From Acholoe squamosa (Eukaryota > Annelida > Polychaeta > Phyllodocida > Polynoidae), in NCBI GenBank assembly GCA_949317995.1, contig OX439040.1:76915972-76979971 (forward strand): a stretch of 64,000 nucleotides of DNA, in the 5' to 3' direction. This document shows, in pieces, positions 35,436-47,147 of the stretch. The translations under genes and the position numbers were made by a program. A model generated the notes under the pieces. It ran no database searches, was not told the origin of the DNA, and was given only the letters and a program-made list of their open reading frames with translations. Every line of letters begins with the position of its first letter. The first letter of the stretch is position 1.

Positions 35436-36567
35436 TGACTGTAACCTACACAATTTAATTATAATCCAGTCCCTGAACGTCCTACATGTTTGTGACGTTG
35501 TGTAGCAGTAGACGACGTGGTTGTAGACGCGTTGTGGACGCTGAGTGGAACGCTGGAGCAGCGTTCGGCGTGCTGCGTCTGTGTGTTTGAATCTGCCCGC
35601 ACCCGCCGACCTCGCTAACTTTCACCTCACGGCATTCTCAGTGGGTGGTAGGGAGGGGGGGGGGGGCACTTCATATATTTTGTGTACACATGGATGCGGC
35701 TGGCAAGAGTACTTTTTCATCTTAAACTTTTGGATTATATGTAAGGGTCCCAGGGTAAGCATAAAAGTTTATGGCATTTTTGGGGATGTTTTTAGTTTTT
35801 TTTCCTGTAATTTTCGTAAATTCTTCTGTGGATCGTCGATGCCCTCATCTATTGGTATGCAGTTCATAACAGTCATTCATATCTTTTATCTATTCCATCT
35901 CTATACTTTTATATATGCTTTACATTTCTTACGTTTTTCGTATTTCTACAGTACTGTAAAATCATAGGATCCAACATGTCTGCCCATACATTTTTTATAC
36001 AGAATAATGGGAAAAAAAACATAAAAAAAACTGACCTACCGACCCTAGGTTTTTAGCCATGTTATTGGAAACACACAATAATTTTTTTTGGCCTGAGGGG
36101 TCAATTTTCAAATCCCCCATTCCTCCAAAGTCTTCGTTAATAAAAAAATCGAAATTTTTCTAAGAAATTTCTCTAGGCAAGACTTTTTTTTTTTTGCCTT
36201 CCCATGCAAGGGCAATGGTTGTGCAAATTCCAGCAGGACACCAAAAAAGAAAAAGAAGATGAAAAATAAAGAGTGCCCCCCCCCATCCGACGCATAGTCA
36301 GCTCCCATTGGTCGGAGCATGATAGTGGGTGGAGGGGGGGGGGGGGGCTTTGGAAGTAGGCCAAGCAGCCGTCGATGGAAATGCTGGAAATCAGCACAGC
36401 CCTGCCATCTAGTGTTTAATGTAGGGACATACAGGCCACTCCAGGTCACGGGGAACTAAATCTATTCCCTCTATGTTTATATAGTATAACATACACGAAT
36501 AGCCACCTAAAATGTTTGTTGGTAAAAGTTTCAACCATAGCCTCATAAAATCCCCAATCCCTGGCAC
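35436..36567. other. No gene seen
   Basis: 35640-35720 (GGGGGGGCACTTCAT, GGCTGGCAAGAGT) matches 24435-24480 and is a dispersed repeat. 36180-36345 holds A, T and G homopolymers. No exon was recognised. Confidence 0.45.
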
Positions 36568-36850
36568 AATATGAAAACATTTTTAACAACAGGGGGGGGG
36601 GGGCTGGTGGGTTTGAGGGGGGGGGTCAGAGCTTTTTCAACCCCTTGACTGGGGGGGTCAGAATTTTTCAATCCCTCAGATGGGGGGGGGGTCAATATAA
36701 TTTCACCTGTTTGCGATTTTCGCCCATTATGGGGGGGGGGGTCAAAAAAGATTTCTACCCTCGAGAGGGGGGGGCGTCGAAATTTTTTTCGCGTGTCTGC
36801 GCGCAAACCCACCAGCCCACCCCCCCTGTTGTAAAAAAATGATCACTCCC
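36568..36850. mobile_element. GGGAGTG-type MITE with four G tracts
   Basis: Right end ATGATCACTCCC and the inner pair CTGGTGGGTTTGAGG / CAAACCCACCAGCCC match the family. Each internal unit has a run of G then GTCA. The left GGGAGTG terminus is missing. The proline-rich frames are artefacts of the C tracts. Confidence 0.7.
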
Positions 36851-37449
36851 TTAAGCGCCTGTGAATGAGGCTGTTTCAAATGAACAAATGTGATTTAGTA
36901 CATCTTGACAAAGTACTTAAATTCTCAGCTGGCCTCAAGCATTGTCACATGCATTGATGTTTGGATAAATGAGCTCACCTCGGCACTAAAGCAAAGGTAC
37001 ATAGCACAATGTTTTTTGTTTGTTTGAATTTTCTTTGTTTGCCATAGAAATAAATCACTGTTACCAGAATACATCTCTCGTCTCGTCATTGATGTTTTTA
37101 CTCCAAATGTATTAATACAATATAAAATGTGTACTCTCTCCCAACAAATTCATTGTCTTTCCAAATGCAAGACTAAGTGTTAGATACTGGTTCAAATTTT
37201 ACAAGCTGAACCCTCACAGGTATTCAGGGTGCTAGTTAACCAAATTAAACTACATATAACATGTACTACAGGGCAAACAAGAAGGTATGGACCTTATCCC
37301 CACTAATTAGTGTCAGGGCTGATCCTTCTGGTCCTACCCAATAGATAATACTATATAATCAAATACGACATAATACAGTAAGCATAAAGTATAAGGGAGG
37401 GGGGGGTTACATAAGCGGGGGGGGGGGGGAAACAGCTCATATTACCCAC
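36851..37449. other. No gene seen
   Basis: AT-rich spacer ending in two G tracts near 37400-37430. Confidence 0.45.

Positions 37450-37497
<48 letters not shown>
37450..37497. repeat. (TA)n microsatellite
   Basis: About 23 TA units directly adjoining the left terminus of the element at 37498. A shorter TA run follows the right terminus at 39255, so the element sits inside a TA tract. Confidence 0.95.
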
Positions 37498-37499
<2 letters not shown>

Positions 37500-39254
37500 G
37501 TGGGGCTCCAGAAAATGTCCATTAAGCAAATTTGTCATGTTTTCTTTAATAACTCTGTAATAAGATCATTTCAGGTGATATGAACAGCATGGTTACAAAG
37601 ATCTCAATGAGTACTTATGTAATAACTAAGGAATAAATTATATTTTTCCTGTTATTTTCTGAATTTACCCATATTTTGCTTGAAAAATACCAAAAAATCC
37701 ATGTCCCCTGAGAAAAAATGATTTTCATTCAATTTTTTTCTCTATTCACATTGTATTAACCCATTTTGCAATTAATACAACATATTTTAGAGACCCTTCT
37801 GTACATCACCGTGAATTTTCAAGAAAATTTTCAAATTTTTTCATTATCTGATGAAAATGTTTAAAAATAGAGTTTTTCTCATAAAATCATGTTTTTATTT
37901 AAAAAATGTGTTATCTATATGAATAGAATGCGTTTGAGGTAGTTTTTTGACAGTATGTAGAAGTCTGACACCCACATATTGGAGCAGATATGCAAAAATC
38001 TGAATATTTTACTGTTTTCTCTCCATAAATGAGGCCCAAAGAGGGGTAGAAAAATGACCCTTTTAAGGCTATTTTCTTTGGGGAATAATTTATTATATAA
38101 ATATAAGGCATATAAAGATGAAATTCAGTTGACACTGTGTGTGGTGGGGTCCTGGAAAGGATCTTGCCATTTGATTCCAGAAATTCCACTTCAAAGTATG
38201 ATAAAAGACAGAAAATTGAAAATGTTACGTTCATCAGATTTATGTTACGTTCATCGGATTCACATGGATGATTTACCTCTAATTTGCCTAATTTTTAATA
38301 ATAGTTAAAACAAATATCAATAGGGTACCCAAGTAGTGAACTGCACCAGCTAGTGTAAAATTTTTTTTAATGTAGATTATCGTTTTGCTGTAATAGGAAT
38401 GCAATCATAAATGTTACGTTCATCAGATTTATGTTACGTTCATCGGATTTATGTTACGTTCATCAGATTTTTGGTGTTACGTTCATCAGACTGTTACGTT
38501 CATCGGATAAACTGATGATAGCATATGTATGGCATAAATCATCCATGAAGAAAATTTTAAACAACCAGTAAACCTGAGAAAATCAACCTAATCAGCATGG
38601 GATATGAATTTTCCAGATAGATATATTCTTTAAGGAGATATTTCATGATTTTCCCCAAAAATGTTACGTTCATCGGATTCAGGCTAATGACTTATCAAAG
38701 ATAAAATCCTTTATAATGCATAAGTAGATCAAAGAAATATCTTTAGGTATAGCTAATAAAAGTGAATACAATCATTTCCAATTGTCAGTTAGTGGAACAT
38801 TGTTCAATTTTATATTTTTTTTGTTGTTTACAACAATTTTTAAATGAACTTAGAGCAAATCCATCATTTTCTCAATTTACCTGATATTTTAAGCATGACA
38901 CAAGATATGTGGAAATGAAGGAAAAATTTATATATGATATTCTGTGCATAGAAGAGATACATCTCTACCAGGTTCCAGTGAATATATATCATGGTATATT
39001 GTTTGAAAATCATTTCCCCACAATTTTATCTCATTTAATCAAATCTGATGAACGTAACACCCCTCTTAATGCTTAAAATATATGCATTTTGAGCTAAAAA
39101 ATAGAAAATGATGGAAAAATCCCAACTTCACAATATTTAGCATTCTCATGGCTTATCACCTCCTCTACAGACATGTAAAACTATAGAAGTCTAAGGGTAA
39201 TTAAAAAATTTGATAATTTTTTCTCAAAATTGGACATTTTCTGGAGCCCCACCC
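37498..39254. mobile_element. 1.76-kb TIR element with nine TGTTACGTTCATC motifs
   Basis: Perfect 24-bp inverted termini (37498-37521 and 39231-39254) start GGGTGGGGCTCCAGAAAATG and lie inside a TA tract. There is no convincing coding frame; small frames at 37911-38308 have no recognisable domain. The interior is very AT-rich and holds a cluster of short repeats at 38223-38675 plus one inverted copy near 39048. It is probably a non-autonomous DNA transposon of unknown superfamily. Confidence 0.8.
38223..38675 (+). repeat. TGTTACGTTCATCRGA motif cluster
   Basis: Direct copies begin at 38223, 38243, 38412, 38432, 38452, 38475, 38492 and 38662, and an inverted one lies at about 39048-39060. Copies are nearly invariant except for A/G before GAT, while the sequence between them is not conserved. 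Adjacent copies are mostly 20 bp apart, about two helical turns. Confidence 0.9.
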
Positions 39255-41139
39255 ATATATATATATAAATGAAAAATGGCAGCCTTTATCCGTAGGGCAG
39301 GAAAGACTTAAGATAGTTTAAACTTTCTTTTTTAGAAATTTCAGAATTTTCAGCATTTCTTCTGCCCACAGGAAGCAGGTTCCACACAGGAAGCAGATTC
39401 CATTGTTGTGCACTATAGAACTCCACACTTCTTGCATACGAAGCACAATTTGGCGTAATGATCTTACCTTAAGGGAGCATCATGTTGACGGGTGGGCTAT
39501 CTGGCCCCAACCCTATAGAAATCAGACCTTGATCTATTATACGTATCTATTATACATATAATGACACTAGAACCCACTAGAATTGTGACTCTGCAAACAT
39601 ATGTATACTTCAGTAGGCACTTCAACAAAAACATAAAACTGAATATAGAAGTATCTCTGTGGGCACATTCGATTAAGGTCATTGAGAAATTCCCAAATTT
39701 TTGAAATATGTTTTTATCTAGTCTAGAACCAAAGATATAGGGTAAATAGTGTCCGAAATATGAGGGCAAGTAGGACTATAGTAAAGGTAGAAAAGGTGTC
39801 ACACTTTCTGTGATGTGAGTTCAGCCACACAGTGGACCAGTATGAGGCAGCCTGCACTGGTGCCACTTTTCTGTATTACCACTTAATATCTAAGCACATG
39901 GAAAGTAAAGTTCTAGTGATCCTATCTATATAGATTTCAGTTCTTTAGAATATTCAGAATCTTAGCTTTCAAAATATATCTTGAATCAATTTCCAAGGTA
40001 ATTCTAAGTTGGGGTAAATGCTAGTAAAAAATCGTTACATAGCGGCAGTATTTCTGTCCTATTGTTTAATTTTTTGGTCCTCTCAAAACTATCATTAGGC
40101 AAAATCATAAATACATGAAACTTCATATAGTGATAGTTCAGTATGCACTTAAACTGTGTCTGGTATTAGTTTTTTGGTGTCTCCATTGTTTATTGTGTTT
40201 TTCAAAGCCTAAAAATTATCTTCACATTCAAGTCAGTGTAAAATAGTTAAAAATTGGTATTTTTTCCCCTAGATTTCACTGATGGGTAGCCTAATATCTA
40301 AACTTTAGGAATCAATACCCAAATACATTGAGAACAAAAATCTATAATGCCCTAAATCACTGAAATCCAAGAGGACGGGAATGTTGGCTGCAGTCACACC
40401 TGCCAATAAGTGTCAAGCCAGCCTGCCAGCTTTTCTCACCCTGCACTGTGGCATTATCAAAGTGCCTAACTTCAGACTACAGAATACTACCTAGCTTGAA
40501 GAGCATAATTTCCTGTTGCTGTGACTTGAAGAGGGCAAAGTGGGAGTTGTATATCTATAGTCTACTCCCACTATGCTTTGATGCTTCCTGTACGGTGGTA
40601 CCCTGAGGCTGAGGGTTTATTCCTCAGGAGTCAGGGACCAGAGTACAATACAGGTGTGTTAGACAACAGGTATACTGATATTACAAGTCTTCCCGTGGGC
40701 GCTAGTACCATACAGACAGCCCATACAGGTGTGCTGCACTGCAGCTACCAGCTCAGGCCTAATTCACATGCATTCTCATGAGACTTGGAGCTTTCAGGGG
40801 TCAAGAAGACACTTCACAGTCTCTACTAGTATAATGGTAGATAAGTTTAATGCTCTACAATTCTTGACATATGTGTGACTCCCACACTTGACATGAACGG
40901 TGCCACATCATAGGTCCTCACACCTATGTTCACACCTACATGTGTGGAGTCTTCACACCTGCAGGTGTGGAGTTAGGGGTGCAACACATGGCTATGAGCC
41001 TATGGCTATGTGGGTAGAGAGTGGATTCCCACCAGTATGACGTCACTGTACCCTACAACCAGCATAAAGGTACATGCTGATAACCAGCTTGAGCTAGACA
41101 CAACGGCCTCACCTCCAACCCGCCAAGTCGGTATACCAA
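39255..41139. other. No gene seen
   Basis: AT-rich spacer with no exon or intact element recognised. 40900-40980 has a short TCACACCT / GTGTGGAGT repetition. Confidence 0.45.
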
Positions 41140-41895
41140 CAGGTGTGGTATATAGAGCTGTAGCTGATCCCCCTCAGTGGGCAGCCATCTTGTCTCCCCA
41201 TTATAGGTATAGACCAAATAACACCAACAGGTGTGGTATATATAGCTGTAGCTGATCCCCCTCAGTGGGCAGCCATCTTGTCTCCCCGTTATAGGTATAG
41301 ACCAAATAACACCAACAGGTGTGGTATATATAGCTGTAGCTGATCCCTCTCAGTGGGCAGCCATCTTGTCTCCCTATTATAGGTATAGACCAAATAACAC
41401 CAACAGGTGTGGTATATAGAGCTGTAGCTGATCCCCCTCAGGGGGCAGCCATCTTGTCTCCCTATTATAGGTATAGACCAAATAACACCAACAGGTGTGG
41501 TATATAGAGCTGTAGCTGATCCCCCTCAGGGGGCAGCCATCTTGTCTCCCTATTATAGGTATAGACCAAATAACACCAACAGGTGTGGTATATATAGCTG
41601 TAGCTGATCCCCCTCAGTAGGCAGCCATCTTGTCTCCCCGTTATAGGTATAGACCAAATAACACCAACAGGTGTGGTATATATGCCCCTCAGTAGGCAGC
41701 CATCTTGTCTCCCCATTTCAGATATAGACTTACACCACCAGGTGTTGTATATAGAGATATAGCTGGTCCCCCTCTGTAGGCAGCCATCTTGTTCCCTTAT
41801 TACAGGTTTAGTCAACCAACAACAGGTGTGGTATATAGAGGTGTAGCTGATCCCCCATCTGTAGGCAGCCATCTTGTCCCCCTATTAGAGGTAAG
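41140..41895. repeat. 88-bp tandem array with GGCAGCCATCTTGTC core
   Basis: Starts of GTGGTATATA at 41145, 41233 and 41321 define an 88-bp period. About nine units follow, the last three shortened or diverged. Every unit has GGCAGCCATCTTG, the reverse complement of the core of the 21655-21962 array and YY1-like. Reading frames across it are repeat artefacts. Confidence 0.95.
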
Positions 41896-42059
41896 AACAG
41901 ACACCAACAGGTTTGGTGTATAGCGCTCATACTGCATGCAACCATTGCTTAAGCTGGTAACACGGAGGCAAGCACTGATAAGTTACCATGGTGACCACTT
42001 TTGACTACTAGGAATTCTGCAGTGAATACCACTCCTGCTGTAACAAAGGCTTGTACTTA

Positions 42060-42363
42060 GAGAGTGACCATTTTTTTTAACAACAAGGGGTGGTGGATTT
42101 GAGGGGGGGGGGGGCAAACAATTCTGACCCCTTGACTCCGTCAAAGTGGGAGAGGACAAAACAGTGACAATCAATTTTAATTTTATGAATTGCTGATTAA
42201 AAAAGCACCTTTTCTACACAATATATTTCTCTCTCCCGGGAGGGGTAGGGGTATATTAATTTTGGACCATCTTGAAAGAATGGGAGGATGAATCCTTTCA
42301 TTCTTTCATTGCACATCTGCTTGAAACCTCACTATCTCCATGGTGCTAAACACGATCACTCCT
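42060..42363. mobile_element. GGGAGTG-type MITE, diverged
   Basis: Left GAGAGTGACCATTTTTTTTA then AACAAGGGGTGGTGG; right end CACGATCACTCCT. Interior G tracts and CTGACCCC words match the family. Confidence 0.65.
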
Positions 42364-42396
42364 TTAATTAGCCTGTCACACTTGTCACATCAGCCT

Positions 42397-42524
42397 GGAG
42401 GGCATTTCTTAAGGTACTACGATTGCTGACAGCCCTACGACTACAAAATATCAGTGCTATTCCTATGAGGATTTTCGTACGACTTGAATGATCTAGTCAT
42501 TGTATGTTATGAAATGGCCTCCTG
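42397..42524. mobile_element. GGAGGCCATTTCTTAAG-type MITE, 128 bp
   Basis: Begins GGAGGGCATTTCTTAAGGTA and ends TATGAAATGGCCTCC. The interior has CCTATGAGGATTTTCGTACG. An inverted sibling lies at 42946-43067, and a third copy at 60477-61442 is split by a LINE. Confidence 0.75.
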
Positions 42525-42945
42525 ACCAGATCTCTGTATCAGTGTGTGATTTTACATGCAGCCTCAAATAGGCCTACGATTTGAAAGCCTTAGTGTTAGT
42601 GTCAGTGATTGTATATAAAGGCCTACGACTGGTCTCTATGATTAGCATTTATGCTGTGATGACTAAGACTGAGATAACTCAATGGTAAAACATGGAGCTA
42701 CCATATTAAAAGAAGACTGTATTTTCAATCCATCCCATGTCTTTCCTCTCACCTTTCCATAGTATGACATCACATGTCTTGTATCTAATGACACTAATTT
42801 TCCTTGGTTATCAAATACAGAACCTGCTTGGAGCTTAAGAGTAGGTAGAATGGTAGGTAGTATAGGGTTTGGGGAACTGAAAATAGGTGACCTAAAATAC
42901 TTATTTATTATTGATATAAAATCTGGCAATGTGCGCATCTTTGAA
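42525..42945. other. No gene seen
   Basis: Spacer between two inverted MITE copies; no exon recognised. Confidence 0.4.
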
Positions 42946-43067
42946 GGCCATTTCTGAACATACTACAACTACCCCCTCCAAGTCGTACTGGAATCCTCAT
43001 AGGAATAGCATTGAGATTTCAAGTCGTAGTGCTGTGTGTGATCGTAGTGCATTAAGAAATGGCCTCC
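42946..43067. mobile_element. GGAGGCCATTTCTTAAG-type MITE, inverted copy
   Basis: Begins AGGCCATTTCTGAACATAC and ends GCATTAAGAAATGGCCTCC. Interior words ATCCTCATAGGAATAGC and AAGTCGTAGTGCTG are the reverse complement of the neighbouring copy. Confidence 0.75.
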
Positions 43068-43345
43068 AGATTGCCCCATTCAGCATACTTTGAACCATAA
43101 AATACTGTCAAAGGATTTACAGAAACCCCTATTGCGTAATTAATGGATGTCCCAAGACAAACACTTATGGAGGCTAAAAAAAGTCTCCTAATAGAAGGAT
43201 GTACTGTGACTGTATTAAGGGTCCCAAATGCAATTTGAAGTGTTGCAGTCGTAGCGCGATAAGAAATACACTCTTGGTCTAATTACTTGGAGGCAGCACG
43301 TAGATTCTACTGACTACAGGACCCACAGACTCTATAAGAACCCTG

Positions 43346-43612
43346 GAAGGCATTTCTCGAGATGATATGAGTGAACACAGCCACTGCGATTTGAACCCTC
43401 AAAATTAGAGTGAATGGTTGTAGGCAATGCCCTATAATTGCTCTGTACGATCAACACTCAATGTAGTATGTACATAGGGTTTGGTAGGGCAGTCATACCA
43501 GTGCAAGCATTACTGACCACTAGATGCAAGGCTGTACTGGCATTAGGGTGAGAGATCCTACTACGATTTGAAGGGATATAGTCATACTGTCTTGGGAAAT
43601 GCCTTCCTTTCA
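43346..43612. mobile_element. Longer relative of the GGCCATTTCTTAAG family
   Basis: Ends GGAAGGCATTTCTCGAGA and TCTTGGGAAATGCCTTCC are inverted. Interior words GGTAGGGCAGTCATACC and GCTCTGTACGATCAAC also occur at 62225-62300, so there are at least two length classes. Confidence 0.65.
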
Positions 43613-43660
43613 GTTAGACATGCAATTTCAGGTTTAAGCTCTCCTCTATAGATCTATAAA

Positions 43661-44313
43661 AGTCTGCAGGGCATTTCTTAAGATGGTACAACTAGACTCA
43701 GTCAAATCGTTGTGGGATCCCTCACTCTGACACCATTATAGCCCTACATCAATTGGTCACTAAAGATTGCACTGGTGTGACTGACTGATCTACCAAACCC
43801 TATATAATTTCTACATTAAGTACTGATCATACAGAGCAATCCTAGGGCATTACCTACGATCACCCACTCTAATTGTCTATGGATAATTACTTGTGTTATC
43901 ACTAGTTGTTTTTAATCTCTAACTGTTCATACTCTCTACATAGTGAAATATATTATATATGAAATAAGATGCCAATGATTGTGATCATATTTGTAATTAT
44001 ATTCTGAATTATGGTTATATCATTTTCAAATCATCTTCATCAAACCCCCTCATTCCCCAGGTATTATCATAACTAGAGTTTTCAAACTCAATTCGTTTAA
44101 AATGGTTCAGATGGAAGTGTTTATCAAACTAAAAGCCAACACATTAATTTAATCATTAGAACTGTCATTATTGATACTTTCATATAGTCCAAATTGCTGA
44201 CACGATGTCATGTACAGTATACTGAACTATTAAATTGAATTGAATTGAATATCAAGCGTTTCAAATCATAGCGGCCGTGTTCAGTCGTACCATCTTGAGA
44301 AATACCTTCCAGA
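43661..44313. mobile_element. Third long relative, probably with an insert
   Basis: Left AGGGCATTTCTTAAGATGG and right CGTACCATCTTGAGAAATACC are inverted. The first 200 bp is related (inverted) to 43346-43612; 43880-44265 is extra AT-rich sequence. Confidence 0.55.
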
Positions 44314-44475
44314 GGTGCAGCACTAGGTGTATGTAGATCCGTGTGTGTGTGTGTGAGTGAGTGGCAGCAGGCAGCAGTCCACATCACAGGTAGCACAGGG
44401 ACTGATAGACACACAGACCATGTACACACAGGACTCCAACATACACGAAGCTGGTACGTAGAATCTAAATATCAT

Positions 44476-44584
44476 TGCCTCAGTGCAACACGGTTGTATC
44501 TACATTTTCCGAGTATTGCAGGAGAGGCAAAAGAAGTGTCTTAATTACCACAGCACCAAGTAAATACAACCTTATTGCACTGGG
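44476..44584. mobile_element. Small TIR element, CCTCAGTGCAACACGGTTGTA
   Basis: Left CTCAGTGCAACACGGTTGTA pairs with right TACAACCTTATTGCACTGGG. The interior has GCAGGAGAGGCAAAAGAAGT, also found at 62938-62957. Another loose end is at 44699-44720. Confidence 0.6.
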
Positions 44585-44897
44585 GCCTGTCAGCGCACAT
44601 GTCACTGACAAAGCTTCTGGACTTTCTAAGTAGCTAAATAAGGGTCAGTACATGTATGTTAAAACAGACGAAAACTCATTTTTCTCAAAAACGTTAGTTA
44701 CAACCTTGTTGCACTGAGGCAAAATCCGATGCCCAGCGAGTTTTTGTATCTACTGTAGCATGTAGGAGTGATTCAAAGTGCAGGGACTGAGTAAGGTGCT
44801 CAACAGCACTGGTTTTGTGTATTATGATACCATATTGAACACTATTACATGGAGGCATCATCCTGCATCCCTTTATATGTTATATGTTGACACTTTA

Positions 44898-45110
44898 ATG
44901 TTGCTGATGCAGGAGTCCTTTATAGCCATCAGTCATCATGATACACCAATTAGGTGCTGGTGAGTCCCCTCACCAGCACTTCATTCTAAGCACCATACAG
45001 ACCATCTGGGAGTATAGGGTCAACATGAGGCCCTGGTGACTTACTTGCCAAAGCTGCATTCATGCATCATGCAACTAAGGGGCATGATGCATTAAAGCAT
45101 TATCAGTCCC
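44898..45110. mobile_element. Multi-hairpin TTAA element, diverged
   Basis: Has ACCAATTAGGTGCTGGTGAG/CTCACCAGCACTTCATT and a GGCCCTGGTGACTTACTTGCC segment. It directly abuts a second copy at 45111. Confidence 0.7.
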
Positions 45111-45332
45111 TAAGCCTTTAAGGGCCACTGATGCATTATTGCATCACGCCCATTAGCCTGCATGATGCTCCAATGAAGTGCTGACATTTCGGGAGCTTAT
45201 GTATCAATCCTGTAGGGTCAGCAGGATGCTCCAATAAAATGCTGGCGAGACTTCTCACCAGCACTTCATTGGTGCATCATGACGACCAATGGACATGATG
45301 CACTCCTGCATCAGCAGCCCTTGAAGGGTTAA
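45111..45332. mobile_element. Multi-hairpin TTAA element, well preserved
   Basis: Starts AGCCTTTAAGGGCCACTG and ends GCAGCCCTTGAAGGGTTAA, with hairpin AAATGCTGGCGAGAC/CTCACCAGCACTTCATTGG. Confidence 0.8.
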
Positions 45333-45481
45333 AGGGTGGGGGAGTAGCTCAAAGTTGACTCTCCATCAGGTAGAAGGATACCACTGTGTTGAACCTTGAA
45401 CCATAGTATTGGGTTCCATGGCAACACAGCTGTGCTGCTGAGAGAGGCATCCATTCTATGATACATGATAACTATAACTAT

Positions 45482-45545
45482 TTAAAGCCTGCTGATGCAG
45501 GAGTGCATCATGCCCATTGGTCGTCATGATGCACCAACAACTTGC
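45482..45545. mobile_element. Left end of a multi-hairpin TTAA element
   Basis: TTAAAGCCTGCTGATGCAGG then TGCCCATTGGTCGTCATGAT, then truncated. Confidence 0.65.
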
Positions 45546-45702
45546 GGCAAATGTGTGAGCTCCATGGAAAAAAGATTTTTACATTGTTCTCCCTTGGGTT
45601 GGACCTGTTGTATCCCACTAAGGTATATAACAGCTTTTGGGATATGCAGCTCCCACCTTGGCGAATACGATGAAAAGATAGTCCATGTTCATGGTCATTT
45701 GC

Positions 45703-45703
45703 T

Positions 45704-45759
<56 letters not shown>
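45703..45759. repeat. (TA)n microsatellite
   Basis: More than 25 TA units. Confidence 0.95.
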
Positions 45760-45760
<1 letters not shown>

Positions 45761-45839
45761 CAGCATATATCTCCCATCGTAGCAGTGTAAATCTCACCTG
45801 AACTTTGAATAGCTCATCATAGATTTGATCTCCTTGTAG

Positions 45840-45892
45840 CTTTTTCTGGGGACATTCTGCAGCTGCGGATGCTACTGGATGGAGGCAAAGAG
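45840..45892 (+). CDS. Ankyrin-repeat gene, candidate upstream exon (partial gene)
   Basis: Preceded by TCTCCTTGTAG and followed by GAG/GTAGTG. After two leading bases it reads FSGDILQLRMLLDGGKE, the second half of an ankyrin repeat (Gly-Asp, then a Leu-rich second helix, then GG before the loop). It ends on a codon boundary, and the next exon at 47024 starts on one with NVNQKDE, so the join gives correct ankyrin spacing. The exon is short and nothing upstream is identified, so the gene's 5' part is missing here. A competing minus-strand open stretch exists but shows no family. Confidence 0.5.
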
Positions 45893-46156
45893 GTAGTGTC
45901 AAACTTATTGATGTGGGGTAAAAAGTCTTTACCTTTGATACAACCCTTTAGATTCATTAAGTGGCATAGTCCGATGGTTGAGGCAAAAACATCAATCTTC
46001 TCCAAATTGAACCAGGATGTCCACATAGGTCATACCTCCTGTGGTAAATACTTGCTCTCCTTCTGCATAATTAAGCTGATATTTGGGAGAATTGTCAGAT
46101 TTATACCCTATTTCCTATTTTTGGAGTCCACGCCAAAACTCTATCCATTGCAAATA

Positions 46157-46537
46157 CAGGAGGATGTTGCTCCTATTGTAAAAAGAGCTGTGAGTATGTG
46201 CCCTCTTTTCTAAACAAGTCGTGCACTGCTTCACCAAAGTACTTGCACTCACCACATCAGTCTGAAAAGTCACCTGCCTTGTTTAAAACAGAGAGAGAGA
46301 GAGAGAGAGAGCTGCACAATCAGGTACCTACTCATGTCACACACTCTATAGTATATTATACTGACTGACTTCTCCCAACTAGGTACCTACTCAAATCCCC
46401 CTTTTTTTAGCACCATACTAGAATGACCACTTGTGAGCAACAAAAGGGACAAGTTATAGCTACATGAAAAGAAAGGACTGGAAACAAAGGCATTTTTAGC
46501 CAGCTCTTCCTTTTACTATAGGAGCAACACCCTCCTG
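46157..46537 (-). mobile_element. CAGGAGGGTGTTGCTCCTAT TIR element, inverted copy
   Basis: Left CAGGAGGATGTTGCTCCTAT and right ATAGGAGCAACACCCTCCTG. The interior is the reverse complement of the copies at 47741 and 48731 (GTAGGTACCT, ACTTGTGAGCAAC words; a GA run is inserted near 46290). All three copies lie in introns of the ankyrin gene. Confidence 0.85.
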
Positions 46538-47023
46538 TGTAAGTAGCATAGGGTAAGGTCCACAGGACCCCCCCCCCTTTCTAAGTGTATATGCGCTAAA
46601 GATAGCAATGAATTCTCCACAAATGCCTAAATATGGTGCTATTACATTGTATAGAAAACATTTGAACAGAATTTGAAAAATGAGGAAAATCGGACTCTGC
46701 CACTTTAGGAATTTCTAGTTGTGTTTCTCACAGCAAAACTAGGTAGGAAAACTGTCTAAAGAGCCATGTCTGAGACCTTCAATATAGAAAAAAAATATGT
46801 TTATACATGAATGTAGATTATCGTTCCTGGAAAAACGTCTCTCTTTTTTATTTTCCCTCTTTATCATTTTATCTATTTATTGATATATTTATTTACTTCT
46901 TTTTTTTTTTTTTTTTTTTTTTGGGGGGGGGGGGGTTATCTCAAATTACTGCAATAAAACCAGAAAATAGCTGAATACCAATGTCTAAATGGAGCTTAAA
47001 TGAAATGAACGACACTTTTATAG
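46538..47023. other. Intron sequence of ankyrin gene
   Basis: AT-rich with C, T and G homopolymers (46569, 46900-46935). Nothing coding is seen before the acceptor at 47022-47023. Confidence 0.5.
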
Positions 47024-47147
47024 AATGTAAACCAGAAGGATGAAGTGGGACAGACAGCCCTGCACAAGGCATCCATGAATGGATGGGCGGAGTGTGTCAG
47101 CTTCTTACTAGACCGGGGTGCGACCGTCAACACTCAGGACATATCAG
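47024..47147 (+). CDS. Ankyrin-repeat gene, internal exon
   Basis: Acceptor ACTTTTATAG before 47024 and donor GTACGC after 47147. The frame reads NVNQKDE, then GQTALHKASMNG, WAECVSFLLDRG and ATVNTQDIS: a complete ankyrin repeat with the TALH turn, two helices and the loop Asn. It is 124 nt long, starts on a codon boundary and leaves one base (G), which joins GT of the exon at 49786 to make a Gly codon. The product would be a small ankyrin-repeat adaptor. I cannot identify the orthologue. Confidence 0.78.

Noticed and set aside
36108-36842. Proline-rich frames on the minus strand
   Set aside because: Products of G/C homopolymers in a GGGAGTG-type MITE and its flank.
41465-41872. 135-codon repetitive minus-strand frame
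   Set aside because: It runs through the 88-bp tandem array; repeat artefact.
45618-46213. Overlapping minus- and plus-strand frames of 69-114 codons
   Set aside because: No family recognised, and they change frame repeatedly. Only the short ankyrin-like stretch at 45840-45892 has supporting phase and register.
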